Shown here: positions 7,998 to 18,357 of the stretch, piece by piece
Position numbering within the stretch: position 1 is the stretch's first letter
Layout of the letters: each line of letters begins with the position of its first letter
Assembly (NCBI GenBank): GCA_036263655.1
Contig: DATAGP010000045.1
Coordinates: 1-64,000, forward strand
Length of the DNA stretch: 64,000 nucleotides
Source: Schlegelella_A sp036263655
GTDB lineage: Bacteria; Pseudomonadota; Gammaproteobacteria; Burkholderiales; Burkholderiaceae_C
Reading direction: 5' to 3'
The notes under the pieces: model-generated
Told to the model about the DNA's origin: nothing
Database searches by the model: none
What the model saw: the letters and a program-made list of their open reading frames with translations, nothing else
Program-made: the position numbers and the translations under genes

Positions 7998-8761
7998 CGA
8001 AACACGTGCAGGAAGCTGCGGCTGACGGGCAGGACCTCCCGCCGGCCCTTCAGCTGCACCTCGGCCGTCTCGTTGAGGCCGCGATCGACCTGCGCGACCT
8101 GGCGCAGGTTGACGATCACCGAGCGATGGATCTGCGCGAACGTCTCGGGATCGAGCTCGTCGACCAGCTCGCGGATGGTCTTGCGGATCAGCGCCTCTCC
8201 GCCTTCCCAGGCCACCAGCGTGTACTTCTCGTCCGAGCGCAGGAAAGCGATCTGGTCGACCGGGATGAGGCGCACGCTGTTGCCTACCGAGGCCCGTATC
8301 CACTGCAGGTGCTTCGGCCGGCCGCCGCGCGCGCTCAGCTCGGCGGCGAGACGGTCGAGGACGATGTCGAGGTCGGGCGCGGCGCCGGGCGCCGGCCCGG
8401 CCAGCCGCTGCTTCAGGCGCGCGATCGTGTCGCCGAGACGCGACTCCTCGAAAGGCTTGACGACGTAGTCGAGCGCGCCGTGCTGGAACGCCTGGACGGC
8501 GTACTGCTCGTGCGCTGTCACGAAGACCACCTCGGCGCGGCGGGCGATGGCGCGCGCCGCCTCGATGCCGCCGACCCCGGGCATGTGCACGTCGAGGAAC
8601 GCCACCTGCGGCACGTGGATCTCGAACAGCTCGATGGCCTCGCGGCCGTTGCGCGCTTCCGCGACCACCGCCAGCTCGGGCCAGAGCCGCGCCAGATGGC
8701 TGCGCAGGCGGTCGCGCAGCAGCGGCTCGTCGTCGGCGATGAGGGCGCTGGCCGGCTTCAT
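7988..8761 (-). CDS. LytTR-family response regulator (AlgR/LytR type)
   Basis: 257-residue cytoplasmic transcription regulator. The start ATG 8761 overlaps the kinase stop (ATGA). Receiver domain: acidic pair in IADDEPLLRDRL, phospho-acceptor Asp in VAFLDVHMPGVGG, conserved Lys in DYVVKPFEESRL. After a linker, the LytTR DNA-binding domain shows IPVDQIAFLRSDEKYTLV and a typical ending (FAQIHRSVIVNLRQVAQV, LPVSRSFLHVFRQM). Members bind direct repeats with a period of about 21 bp. Repeats of that kind occur before the two flanking small exported-protein genes, and a single half-site before its own operon. Confidence 0.96.
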   Translation of the reverse strand: MKPASALIADDEPLLRDRLRSHLARLWPELAVVAEARNGREAIELFEIHVPQVAFLDVHMPGVGGIEAARAIARRAEVVFVTAHEQYAVQAFQHGALDYVVKPFEESRLGDTIARLKQRLAGPAPGAAPDLDIVLDRLAAELSARGGRPKHLQWIRASVGNSVRLIPVDQIAFLRSDEKYTLVAWEGGEALIRKTIRELVDELDPETFAQIHRSVIVNLRQVAQVDRGLNETAEVQLKGRREVLPVSRSFLHVFRQM

Positions 8762-9855
8762 GCGGACGCCGGCAGGCCGTGCGGAACCGTGATCTCGGCG
8801 CGCAGGCCGTGCGGCGTGTTCTCGTGCAGCTCGAGGCGTGCCGCCGAGCCGAAGAAGGCGCGCAGGCGAGCCCGCAGGTTCTCGAGGCCGGTGCCCGACA
8901 CCGCCTGGTCGGACAGGCCCGCGCCGGTGTCGGCGACGACGATGCGGATGCCTTCGTCGCCGCTTGCGGCGCTGGCCACGACGCTGATGCGGCCCCCGGC
9001 CTCGCTCGGGTCGATGCCATGGTGGACGGCGTTCTCGACCAGCGTCAGCAGGCCCATGGCCGGAAAGCCGATGCGGCCGAGCGACTCCGGCACGTCGACG
9101 GAATAGTCGAGCCGGTCTGGCATGCGCATGTGCATCAGCTCGAGATAGGCGCGCACGAGCCCGGCCTCGTCGGCGAGCGTGGCCTGGCCGGCGTGCAGCT
9201 TCGGCATGGCGGCGCGCAGGTAGGCGATGAGGCTGCGCAGGACGGGCGCAGCGCGCGGCGAGCCCGACTCGACGAGCTCCTGCACGTTGGCCAGGGTGTT
9301 GAAGAGGAAGTGCGGCTCGATCTGGGCGTTCAGCAGCTTCAGGCGCGCGTCGAGCGCCTGCTTCTCGAGCGTGCTGCGTTCGAGCTGGAACGCGAGCTGC
9401 TCGGCCCGCGCCTGCGTGTCGCGTTCGCGATAGAGGGCGCCGAGCGCGAGCAGGGGCGCGATCACGAGCGCGACGCCGGTGATGAGGATGAAGCCGGTGA
9501 TGCGCCCTTCGTGCTCGAGCATCGCCCCGAGTCGGCCGTCGATCGACGGCAAGTAGGCCAGCAGCGTCGCCACGGGCGCGGTCAGGGCCACGGCAACGAC
9601 CGGCGCGAGCCAGCGCGGCACCCCGGGCAGCTGCCACGTCCGTCCGGCCGCGAACGCCAGCAGCAGCAGCGCCGACACGGCCAGGGTGCGGCCGAGCAGG
9701 ACGACGAAGGGGATGTGGAAGATGGGCTTCAGCGACAGCGCCGCGAGGACGGCGCTCACCAGTGCGATGACGATGCTCCGCCACGTGAACGCGTCGAGGA
9801 ACGACTGCGCCACCGAGCGGCGGCGCGCAGGCGCGGAGGCAGGGCTGCAGTCCAT
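8758..9855 (-). CDS. LytS/AlgZ-type sensor histidine kinase
   Basis: 365-residue inner-membrane kinase of the His_kinase family (PF06580). About four hydrophobic helices lie in the first 150 residues (IVIALVSAVLAALSL, LAVSALLLLAFAAGR, LAPVVAVALTAPVATLL, ITGFILITGVALVIAPLLALG). A short coiled coil leads to the phospho-acceptor motif PHFLFNTLANVQELV. The ATPase part has LVENAVHHGIDP (N-box), VVADTGAGL and GTGLENLRARL (G-boxes). No extracellular sensor domain is evident, so the signal may be sensed in the membrane. Coupled by a 4-bp overlap to its regulator. Confidence 0.95.
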   Translation of the reverse strand: MDCSPASAPARRRSVAQSFLDAFTWRSIVIALVSAVLAALSLKPIFHIPFVVLLGRTLAVSALLLLAFAAGRTWQLPGVPRWLAPVVAVALTAPVATLLAYLPSIDGRLGAMLEHEGRITGFILITGVALVIAPLLALGALYRERDTQARAEQLAFQLERSTLEKQALDARLKLLNAQIEPHFLFNTLANVQELVESGSPRAAPVLRSLIAYLRAAMPKLHAGQATLADEAGLVRAYLELMHMRMPDRLDYSVDVPESLGRIGFPAMGLLTLVENAVHHGIDPSEAGGRISVVASAASGDEGIRIVVADTGAGLSDQAVSGTGLENLRARLRAFFGSAARLELHENTPHGLRAEITVPHGLPASA

Positions 9856-9860
9856 GCGGA

Positions 9861-9916
9861 ACGATAGCGCGGGCCCGCGCGCACGGGTCCGCCGCGACGG
9901 CTTCCGTCCGACGAAC
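9861..9916 (-). promoter_or_regulatory. Candidate autoregulatory promoter of the LytS/LytTR operon
   Basis: On the minus strand GTTCGTC occupies 9916 to 9910 and a -10-like TATCGT occupies 9866 to 9861, just before the kinase start at 9855. The half-site to -10 offset is 49 bp, one helical turn more than the 38 bp of elements A and B. No second half-site is visible 21 bp away, so this is weaker evidence than for the other two promoters. Confidence 0.3.
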
Positions 9917-9993
9917 GACGGCCGCGAGGGGCCGGGCCACGGTACGCCGCCCTCAGCCGGCGCCGCTCGCCGCGCCGCCGCCCGGGCGCCGGC

Positions 9994-12825
9994 TCAGGCG
10001 CCGGCGCGCTGCAGACGCGCCGAGAGCGCCTGCTCGAGGGTGTCGGCGCTGTCGAGCAGGTGGGCCCTCGTCTCCTCGCTCGTCCCCGGGCGCTGGCTGG
10101 CGACGCGCAGGCGCTCGAGGAGCGCGCGGGCCTGCAGGCGGACGACGCTCCGCGTGTCGGCACGGCTGGCCGAGCCGGGCCGGATCAGGACCGCCGCGAT
10201 GCGGTTGACGTGGTCGCGCTGCACCTCGCGGCGCAGCGGCGCGATATCGCCACGGCTGTCGAGCTCGCTCCAGACCGCCTTCGTCAGCCGGTCGTACAGC
10301 TCCGACATGCGCAGCGCGCGGTCGGTGCCGGCGGGCGCCTTCTCGCTGCTTTCCAGCAAGCGGGTGGCGATGGTGTCGCTCATCATCGTAGCGAGCAGCG
10401 AGCGCTGCATGCCGAGCACCTGCACGGACGGCGAGTAGTCGGTCTGCGCCGAGCCTTCGCCGTTGCGCAGGGCCTCGAGTCGCTCGCTGAAGTCGGTGCC
10501 GAGCTTGCGCTGCAGCGCCGGCGAGACGCGCAGGCTGTCGGCCGACAGCAGGCTGCCGGTGATGAGGTCGAGCGCATCGCGCTGCTCGGAGATCGGCACC
10601 GGCGTCAGCGGATCGCGGCCGGTTCCCGGCGCGTCACGCACCGTGCGCACGCCGCCGATCTGCCGCGCCAGCACGTTGGCGACCCGGGCGACGTCGCGCA
10701 GGGCGAAGGTCACCGACCGCTTCAGGGTGTTGTATTCCTGATCCGGCCGGAGCTGCCGCACCTCCTGGCGCTTGAGCAGGTCCTGGGCGATCGCGATCCG
10801 CTTCTTCGCGAAGGCGATGACGTCGCTGCCGAGATCGAACTGGAGCGACTCGTTGTCGATGCCGAGGAAGTTGTCCTCGTCGGTGCCGTAGGCGAGGAGC
10901 GGCTCGGCGCTGCGGGCAGCGATCTTCTCGAGGGCCGCCTTCTCGGCCTCGGCGGTGAGGCCGGCCGGCAGCGGCCGGTACGCGTATTCGATGGCCCAGT
11001 AGTCGTAGGGACCGAGCGTGTCGTTGAAGGCGGTGCCGTACCTCGCCCGCGGCTCTTCGGCCGAGTTGAGGTTGATCGGCGCGTACTCCATGACCGAGCC
11101 CGAGATGCCGTTCGCCTTCGTGAAGGCCGGGTCGGCGAGCTGCTGCTGCGTGTAGACGCGCGACGAGCGGAAGTTATGGCGCAGGCCGAGCGTGTGGCCG
11201 ACCTCGTGCATCGTCGTGTCCTTCAGGTAGGCATGGACGAACTGCTCGGCCTCGGGGCTGTTCGGCTCGATCTCGCCGCGCGCCTCGAGGACGTCGGCGG
11301 CGTAGCTGAACTGCTCGGCGGCGAAGTCGGCGTAGGTGCAGAGCCGGCCACGCAGCAGCAGCGCCCGCTCTTCGGGGCTCGCCTCGTCATGGCCGTGGCC
11401 GGCGTGGCCGTCGGCACCGCTCGAGACGAGGATCTGCGAGCGCAGGGCCCGGATGCTGCGCGACGACAGGCTCTCGATGCCGATGTCGGCGTCGAGGATC
11501 TCGCCGCTGCGCGGGTCGACGTGGCTCGGCCCGATCGCGCCGAAGGACGGCGAGGCGTTGGTCATCCAGCGGATCGACGCGCGGCCGTAATCGAGGGTGT
11601 CGAAGTCGGCGTCGTCGGGCTGGATCTCGACGCGGATGGCGTCCTTGAAGCCGATCTTCTCGAACGCCTTGTTCCACTCCAGCACGCCGGCGATGATCGG
11701 CGGCCGGTACTTGGCGGGAATGGTCCGGTCGAGCCAGAAGACGATCGGCTTGACCGGCTCCGACAGCGCCGCCGCCGGATCCTTCTTCTCGAGCCGCCAG
11801 CGGTTCACGAAGCGCTGCCGCGGCGTGCGCTGCAGGTCGTTGCTGAAGTCGTAGCGGCCGCTCTCGAAATAGCCGATGCGCGGGTCGGCCCTGCGACCGG
11901 CCATCGGCTCCTCGGGCAGGGGCGCGAGCGAGTAGTGGATGGACAGGAACATGCTGCGCGGATCGGGCAGCGAGCGGGGCGCGCTCGGCACTGGCGCCCC
12001 GGCCGGCGCGCCCGGCGTCGGCACGGCGATCGAGCCGGTGGCGTAGTGGCCCATCACCTCCAGGACGAGCAGCTCCGGCGTCGACCGGACCTTGGTGATC
12101 GCCGAATTGCGGGCATCGAACGAGTAGCTCTGGCGGTAGGCGCGCTGCAGGTCCATGCCGAAGCCGAGCAGGTCGGCGAGGAAGAGGCCGTTCGCCTCGA
12201 CGAGCACCGACTTCCGCTCCGGTTCGGGCAAGCTCAGCACGGGCGCGCTGGACAGCAGGCTCGGCGAGTAGGCCGCCTCGATCGCCGCCGCTTCCGGCGT
12301 CTTGGCGGTCGCGACGTAGCCGACGTTGCGCCAGATCAGCTGCACCTGGTTGTGCACGCGGCGGAACTCGACGATGCCGCTGTCGGCCATCAGCCCGCCG
12401 AAGAACATGCGCTCGCCGATGCCCGTCTTGAGCTTCGGCGACAGGTAGAAGGGCTTGTTGAAGTCCTCCGGCTTCAGCTCGAGCCAGACCTTCTCGTCCT
12501 TCTGCCAGACGATCAGCGTGCCGTCGCTGCGCTTGGCCTCCTTGATCACGTCGGCGAACGGGCGCAGGCCGGTCGGCGGCGTCGCGGCGACGGGTGCAGC
12601 GCCGGGCGGGCGCAGCCCGGAGGCGGCACCGCCCGGACCGACCGCGCGCTGCGGCGCGCTGGCGGCACCGCTGCTCGCCGCGGCGGCGGTCGTCGACGCG
12701 GCCGGGTTCCCGCCGAAGCCGCCGATCGGCAGCGTCGTGCAGCCGGCCAGCACGCCGCAGGCGACGAGCGTGGCCGCCGACAGTCGTCGGGGCGAAGGAG
12801 CGAAGAAGAGGGGGATCGATGCCAT
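9994..12825 (-). CDS. Zinc-dependent metalloprotease lipoprotein (DUF4953/DUF5117 type)
   Basis: 943 residues with a lipoprotein signal (hydrophobic run then LAGC, about residue 29), so probably outer-membrane anchored. The gluzincin/metzincin zinc motif HEVGHTLGLRHNF lies near residue 540, with SVMEYAPINL downstream as a Met-turn-like segment. The family (DUF5117-DUF4953-DUF5118) comprises large bacterial metalloproteases of unknown substrate. A histidine- and acid-rich insert (DGHAGHGHDEASPEE) near residue 470 may bind extra metal. A Pro/Ala/Gly-rich linker of about 60 residues follows the lipobox. No operon partner; the gap to the LytS gene is 138 bp with no feature. Confidence 0.88.
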   Translation of the reverse strand: MASIPLFFAPSPRRLSAATLVACGVLAGCTTLPIGGFGGNPAASTTAAAASSGAASAPQRAVGPGGAASGLRPPGAAPVAATPPTGLRPFADVIKEAKRSDGTLIVWQKDEKVWLELKPEDFNKPFYLSPKLKTGIGERMFFGGLMADSGIVEFRRVHNQVQLIWRNVGYVATAKTPEAAAIEAAYSPSLLSSAPVLSLPEPERKSVLVEANGLFLADLLGFGMDLQRAYRQSYSFDARNSAITKVRSTPELLVLEVMGHYATGSIAVPTPGAPAGAPVPSAPRSLPDPRSMFLSIHYSLAPLPEEPMAGRRADPRIGYFESGRYDFSNDLQRTPRQRFVNRWRLEKKDPAAALSEPVKPIVFWLDRTIPAKYRPPIIAGVLEWNKAFEKIGFKDAIRVEIQPDDADFDTLDYGRASIRWMTNASPSFGAIGPSHVDPRSGEILDADIGIESLSSRSIRALRSQILVSSGADGHAGHGHDEASPEERALLLRGRLCTYADFAAEQFSYAADVLEARGEIEPNSPEAEQFVHAYLKDTTMHEVGHTLGLRHNFRSSRVYTQQQLADPAFTKANGISGSVMEYAPINLNSAEEPRARYGTAFNDTLGPYDYWAIEYAYRPLPAGLTAEAEKAALEKIAARSAEPLLAYGTDEDNFLGIDNESLQFDLGSDVIAFAKKRIAIAQDLLKRQEVRQLRPDQEYNTLKRSVTFALRDVARVANVLARQIGGVRTVRDAPGTGRDPLTPVPISEQRDALDLITGSLLSADSLRVSPALQRKLGTDFSERLEALRNGEGSAQTDYSPSVQVLGMQRSLLATMMSDTIATRLLESSEKAPAGTDRALRMSELYDRLTKAVWSELDSRGDIAPLRREVQRDHVNRIAAVLIRPGSASRADTRSVVRLQARALLERLRVASQRPGTSEETRAHLLDSADTLEQALSARLQRAGA

Positions 12826-12918
12826 GAAGGAAGGTCCCGCGCAGCGAAAACCGCCGCAAGCGTTCGATGGTAAGACGATGGATTGGTTCGCGGAAGCCGT
12901 GCCGGCGGGCGAAAAGTC

Positions 12919-14583
<1,665 letters not shown>

Positions 14584-14770
14584 GACTGCCTTGCTGGAGA
14601 GGTCGGGGCGCGCCGGAGAACCCGGGGCCGATGCCGCTATTGTCGCTGCTCGCGCGATGACCCCTGGCGACTGCGCCGCCGCGCAGTGGCATCGAAACGC
14701 CGCTGCCGACGAGCCGAACAACATCACGCCTTGCAGGTTGTTCTCGGGCCGGAAAAAAGCATCGCTCGAC

Positions 14771-14776
14771 TACAAT
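14771..14776 (+). promoter_or_regulatory. -10 box in the ettA-rhlE intergenic region
   Basis: TACAAT in the context CTACAATGG, the best plus-strand -10 in the 322-bp gap between the divergent ettA and rhlE starts. It would give an rhlE leader of about 125 nt; long leaders are common for cold-responsive DEAD-box helicase genes. No consensus -35 at the right distance. Nothing else recognisable in this gap. Confidence 0.4.
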
Positions 14777-14905
14777 GGCGGCTCGCGTCGCGATCGTTTC
14801 CAGTCAGCGTCGACGCAGTCGCTTCCGACTCCCCTCCCCCGTCTGCCTTCGACTGGCGCTCGTCATCACGAGCAGCAGGCCGATGATTCCTGGCAGAACT
14901 CTTTT

Positions 14906-16411
14906 ATGACTTTCGATTCCCTCGGCCTGGCCGAGCCGCTGCTGCGCGCCGTTCACGAAGCGGGCTACAGCACCCCCACTCCCATCCAGTCGCAAGCCAT
15001 CCCGGCCGTGCTCTCCGGCGGCGACGTCATGGGCGGCGCCCAGACCGGCACCGGCAAGACCGCCGGCTTCGTCCTGCCGCTGCTGCATCGCCTGATGGCG
15101 CGTCCCGCCGTGCGCGACGCGCGCGGCAAGCTGCCGATCCGCTGCCTGATCCTGACGCCGACGCGCGAGCTCGCCGCGCAGGTGGAGGAGAGCGTCCGCA
15201 CCTACGGCAAGCACTCCAGGCTGACGAGCATGGTGATGTTCGGCGGCGTCGGCATGCAGCCGCAGATCGACAAGCTGCGCCGCGGCGTCGACATCCTCGT
15301 CGCGACGCCGGGGCGCCTGCTCGACCACCACGGCCAGCGCACGCTCGACCTGTCGCAGGTCGAGATCTTCGTCCTCGACGAGGCCGATCGCATGCTCGAC
15401 ATGGGCTTCATCCACGACATCAAGAAGGTGCTCGCGGTGCTGCCGCAGAAGAAGCAGAGCCTGCTCTTCTCGGCGACCTTCAGCGACGAGATCAAGGCCC
15501 TCGCCGACCGCCTGCTCAACAAGCCGGTGCTGATCGAGGTGGCGCGCCGCAACCAGACCGCCGACCTGATCGCCCAGAAGGTGCACCCGGTCGGCCGCGA
15601 GATGAAGAAGGACCTCCTGGTCCACCTGGTGAAGGAGAACGACTGGCACCAGGTCCTCGTCTTCACGCGCATGAAGCACGGCGCCAATCGCCTCGTCGAG
15701 CACCTGCTGAAGCACGACGTGACGGCGATGGCGATCCACGGCAACAAGAGCCAGACCGCGCGCACCAAGGCGCTCGCCGACTTCAAGAAGGGCGACCTGC
15801 AGGTGCTGGTCGCGACGGACATCGCCGCGCGCGGTATCGACATCGATCAGCTGCCGCACGTCGTCAACTTCGAGATGCCCAACGTGCCTGAGGACTACGT
15901 GCACCGCATCGGCCGCACCGGCCGCGCCGGCACGCCGGGCGAAGCGATCTCGCTCGTCTGCGTCGACGAGAACGGGTTCCTGCGCGACATCGAGCGCCTC
16001 ATCAAGCACGAGATCAGGAAGGAGATCGTGCCCGGCTTCGAGGCGCCGGGGCACGAGCGGCCCGAGCCGATCGTCCTTGGACGCATGGTGATCGGCGAGG
16101 GTGCCGGCCGCGGCGGCGCCAGGCCTCGCCGCGACGGCCCGGGGCGCGGTGACGCGGGTCGAGGCGGCGCGAACGGCGGCCGCGGCCACGCGGAGCCGCG
16201 CGCCGGGGGCGCTCAGGGCGCCGGGCGCGGGCACGCCGGGAGCGGCGGGTCCGGTGCAGGGCGAGCGCACGCCGGCCACGGCAACGCCGGCCAGGGCAGC
16301 CCGGCCGGCCGCAGCAGCGGACCGGCCCGCACGGGCGGCGGCGGTGCGCGACAGGACGAGCGACGGGGTGCCGCGCTCACGTCGTACCGCCCGGCCGGCC
16401 CGAAGCGCTGA
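14906..16411 (+). CDS. rhlE: DEAD-box ATP-dependent RNA helicase, RhlE type
   Basis: 501 residues from ATG 14906 (MTFDSLGLAEPLLRAVHEAG); in-frame sequence upstream is not homologous. RNA unwinding in ribosome assembly and RNA decay. Q-motif GYSTPTPIQSQAI, motif I AQTGTGKT, Ia PTRELAAQ, II VLDEADRMLDMGF, III FSATF, IV VFTRMKHGANRL, V ATDIAARGIDI and VI HRIGRTGRAG are all intact. After about residue 400 the protein becomes a Gly/Arg/Ala-rich tail of about 100 residues with RGG-like and GHG repeats, a disordered RNA-binding extension typical of RhlE proteins and here rather long. Confidence 0.96.
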   Translation: MTFDSLGLAEPLLRAVHEAGYSTPTPIQSQAIPAVLSGGDVMGGAQTGTGKTAGFVLPLLHRLMARPAVRDARGKLPIRCLILTPTRELAAQVEESVRTYGKHSRLTSMVMFGGVGMQPQIDKLRRGVDILVATPGRLLDHHGQRTLDLSQVEIFVLDEADRMLDMGFIHDIKKVLAVLPQKKQSLLFSATFSDEIKALADRLLNKPVLIEVARRNQTADLIAQKVHPVGREMKKDLLVHLVKENDWHQVLVFTRMKHGANRLVEHLLKHDVTAMAIHGNKSQTARTKALADFKKGDLQVLVATDIAARGIDIDQLPHVVNFEMPNVPEDYVHRIGRTGRAGTPGEAISLVCVDENGFLRDIERLIKHEIRKEIVPGFEAPGHERPEPIVLGRMVIGEGAGRGGARPRRDGPGRGDAGRGGANGGRGHAEPRAGGAQGAGRGHAGSGGSGAGRAHAGHGNAGQGSPAGRSSGPARTGGGGARQDERRGAALTSYRPAGPKR

Positions 16412-16468
16412 CCGCGCGGTCGCCGAGGCTCTGCGCTCGTCTGGCGTGGCGGCACCCGACCATGCCGC

Positions 16469-17026
16469 ATGACCGCGCCGGCAACCGCTGAATGCCGGGT
16501 CGCGCTGCTCGTCGGCGCCACCGGACTGCTCGGACGGGCCCTGCTGCCCCTCCTCGTCGACGCGGTCCAGGTGGCGGGCTCGCGGGCGGCCTTTCGCGCC
16601 GTCGACCTCGAGCTCGTCGTCGACATCGCCCGCGCCGCGCGGGCACGTGGCGCCGCCCGCCTCGCCGTCGTCTCGGCGATGGGCGCGGACCCAGCCTCAC
16701 GCGTCTTCTACAGCCGTGTCAAGGGCGAGATGGAGGACGCCGTCGCGGCCCTCGGCTATGCATCGGTCGTCATCGCGCGACCGTCCCTTCTTCTCGGCGA
16801 TCGCCAGGCGCTCGGCCAGCCGGCGCGGTTCGGCGAGGCCCTGGCGACCCGCCTGGCCAGGCCGCTCGGGCGGCTGCTCCCGCCAGGCATGCGGCCGATC
16901 CGTGCAGGCGACGTGGCCCGAGCGATCGTTGGCGCGGTCGCCGTCGATCCGCAGCCCGGGCTGCGCGTGCTGACGTCGGCCGAGATGCAGCCGGCGTCCC
17001 GGCAAGCGGAGCGACAGCCGTCCTGA
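16469..17026 (+). CDS. NAD(P)-binding epimerase/oxidoreductase, internally shortened
   Basis: 185-residue Rossmann protein of the HTATIP2/YwnB-like atypical SDR group (usually about 215-230). It opens with the nucleotide motif LLVGATGLLGRALLPLLVD. It then jumps directly to VAGSRAAFRAVDLELVVDIARAARA, followed by VVSAMGADPASRVFYSRVKGEMED and VIARPSLLLGDRQALGQP. In relatives about 35-50 residues, including the second beta strand and the CLGTT-like loop, lie between these blocks. The frame is open throughout, so this is an in-frame loss rather than a frameshift. The Tyr-Lys pair of the catalytic region (FYSRVKGE) is kept. Function is uncertain and may be impaired. Confidence 0.75.
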   Translation: MTAPATAECRVALLVGATGLLGRALLPLLVDAVQVAGSRAAFRAVDLELVVDIARAARARGAARLAVVSAMGADPASRVFYSRVKGEMEDAVAALGYASVVIARPSLLLGDRQALGQPARFGEALATRLARPLGRLLPPGMRPIRAGDVARAIVGAVAVDPQPGLRVLTSAEMQPASRQAERQPS

Positions 17027-17106
17027 CGGGCCGGCCCGCCGGCCCGATGCGACCTGCGGCGAATGCGGCCGGAGCGGAGCAAAGAAGACGCCGCTCCCCC
17101 GGCCTC

Positions 17107-18198
17107 TCAGCTTCCCTCGCCCCGCTTCAGGCGCATGCGCTCGCGCGCTGCCTTGCCGCGCGACTTCCAGGCCGACAGCTGCTGGCGGCGCTCGACCCAG
17201 GTCATCGTGTCGCGGCGCGTCTCGCGCAGCAGCTTCTGGAAGTTGCGCAGGCGATCTGGGTCGACGCCGTCGCGCACGGCGCAGCCGGGCTCGTCGCCGT
17301 GCGAGCAATCGCGGAACCGACAGCGCGAGGAGAGCGACTCCACGTCCGAGAAGCTGGCCACCAGCGCGGCTTCGTCGACATCCGGGCGCAAGGTGCGCAG
17401 GCCCGGCGTGTCGATGATGCAGGCGCCGCCCGGCAGCAGGTGCAGCGAGCGCGCCGTCGTCGTATGCATGCCGCGCCCGTCGCTGCGTCGCACGGCGCCC
17501 GTGTCCTGGACGGCGGCGCCGAGCAAGGTGTTCGTCAGCGTCGACTTGCCGGCACCCGACGAGCCGAGCAGGACGAGGGTCCGGCCCCTGCCGGTGACAT
17601 GGGCAAAGCGCGCCGCCGATGACGGATCGGTGGCATCCACGACCACCACCTCGACGCCCGCCGGCAAGCGCTGCCGCAGCGACGCGACGTGGCGATCGCG
17701 GTCGTCGGGCCGCGCAGCGAGGAGGTCGGCCTTGGTCAGCACCACCAGCGGTGCGATGCCGCCGGCGTGAACGAGCGTGAGGTAACGCTCGAGCCGGCGC
17801 AGGTTGAAGTCGTCGTCGAGGCCCATGACGACGAGCGCGCGATCGACGTTGCTGACCACCGCATGGCGGCTGCCGTCGCCGTCGCGGCGCACGAGGTGCG
17901 AGCTCGGCGGCACCCGGGCCTGGACCCAGCGCTCGCCGTGGCCGTCGATGCTCGAAAGCACCCAGTCGCCGACGGCGAGCGACGTGTCCTCGTCGAGCAG
18001 GGCGCGAACGAGGCGCGGCGACGGCCGTGCGGCATGGGACGCCGAGCCGTCGTGAAGCTGCACCGTCTCGCGGTGCACGGAGACGACGCGCTCCAGGTGG
18101 AGCGGCGTCGCGGCGCCGGCAGCGCCGTCCCGGGCGCGGCCGGCGATCTCCGGCGTGAGCCCGATGCCTTGAAGGCAGTCGAAGTCGAAGTGAAGCAT
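17107..18198 (-). CDS. rsgA: Ribosome small-subunit maturation GTPase RsgA
   Basis: Circularly permuted GTPase that checks 30S subunit maturation. 363 residues: N-terminal OB-fold (LAVGDWVLSS), then G motifs in permuted order, G4 LTKAD, G1 LGSSGAGKST, G2 region RGMHTTTA, G3 DTPGLR. The C-terminal zinc knuckle has CRFRDCSHGDEPGCAV (Cys, Cys-x-His, Cys). The C-terminus is basic (SRGKAARERMRLKR), as expected for rRNA contact. The ATG at 18198 fits the family; an 18-codon open frame with a strong ribosome site lies 159 bp upstream on the same strand. Confidence 0.96.
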   Translation of the reverse strand: MLHFDFDCLQGIGLTPEIAGRARDGAAGAATPLHLERVVSVHRETVQLHDGSASHAARPSPRLVRALLDEDTSLAVGDWVLSSIDGHGERWVQARVPPSSHLVRRDGDGSRHAVVSNVDRALVVMGLDDDFNLRRLERYLTLVHAGGIAPLVVLTKADLLAARPDDRDRHVASLRQRLPAGVEVVVVDATDPSSAARFAHVTGRGRTLVLLGSSGAGKSTLTNTLLGAAVQDTGAVRRSDGRGMHTTTARSLHLLPGGACIIDTPGLRTLRPDVDEAALVASFSDVESLSSRCRFRDCSHGDEPGCAVRDGVDPDRLRNFQKLLRETRRDTMTWVERRQQLSAWKSRGKAARERMRLKRGEGS

Positions 18199-18274
18199 GG
18201 TGGACCCGAAGTGCGTTGCACGGTCGTCGCGCGAAGGCGACGACGAGCCGGCGCAGCAAGGCGCCGGAAAGCGT

Positions 18275-18283
18275 GGGGGGGGG
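18275..18283. repeat. Homopolymer run of nine G
   Basis: Nine consecutive G on the plus strand in the leader region of rsgA (C9 on the coding strand), between the 18-codon open frame and the rsgA start. It is not inside a recognised coding region. Such tracts slip during replication, so length could vary between isolates or be a sequencing error. Confidence 0.6.
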
Positions 18284-18357
18284 CGTCAGCCGGCAGGCCG
18301 CCGCCGCGCAGGAGCTTCAGCTTCGACCGGGCCCGAGGGCCGCAGCCGGTGCGCGGA

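Noticed and set aside
18275..18283. The G9 tract as a phase-variation switch.
   Set aside because: It lies outside a recognised reading frame and no gene is split by it; kept only as a repeat and a leader curiosity.
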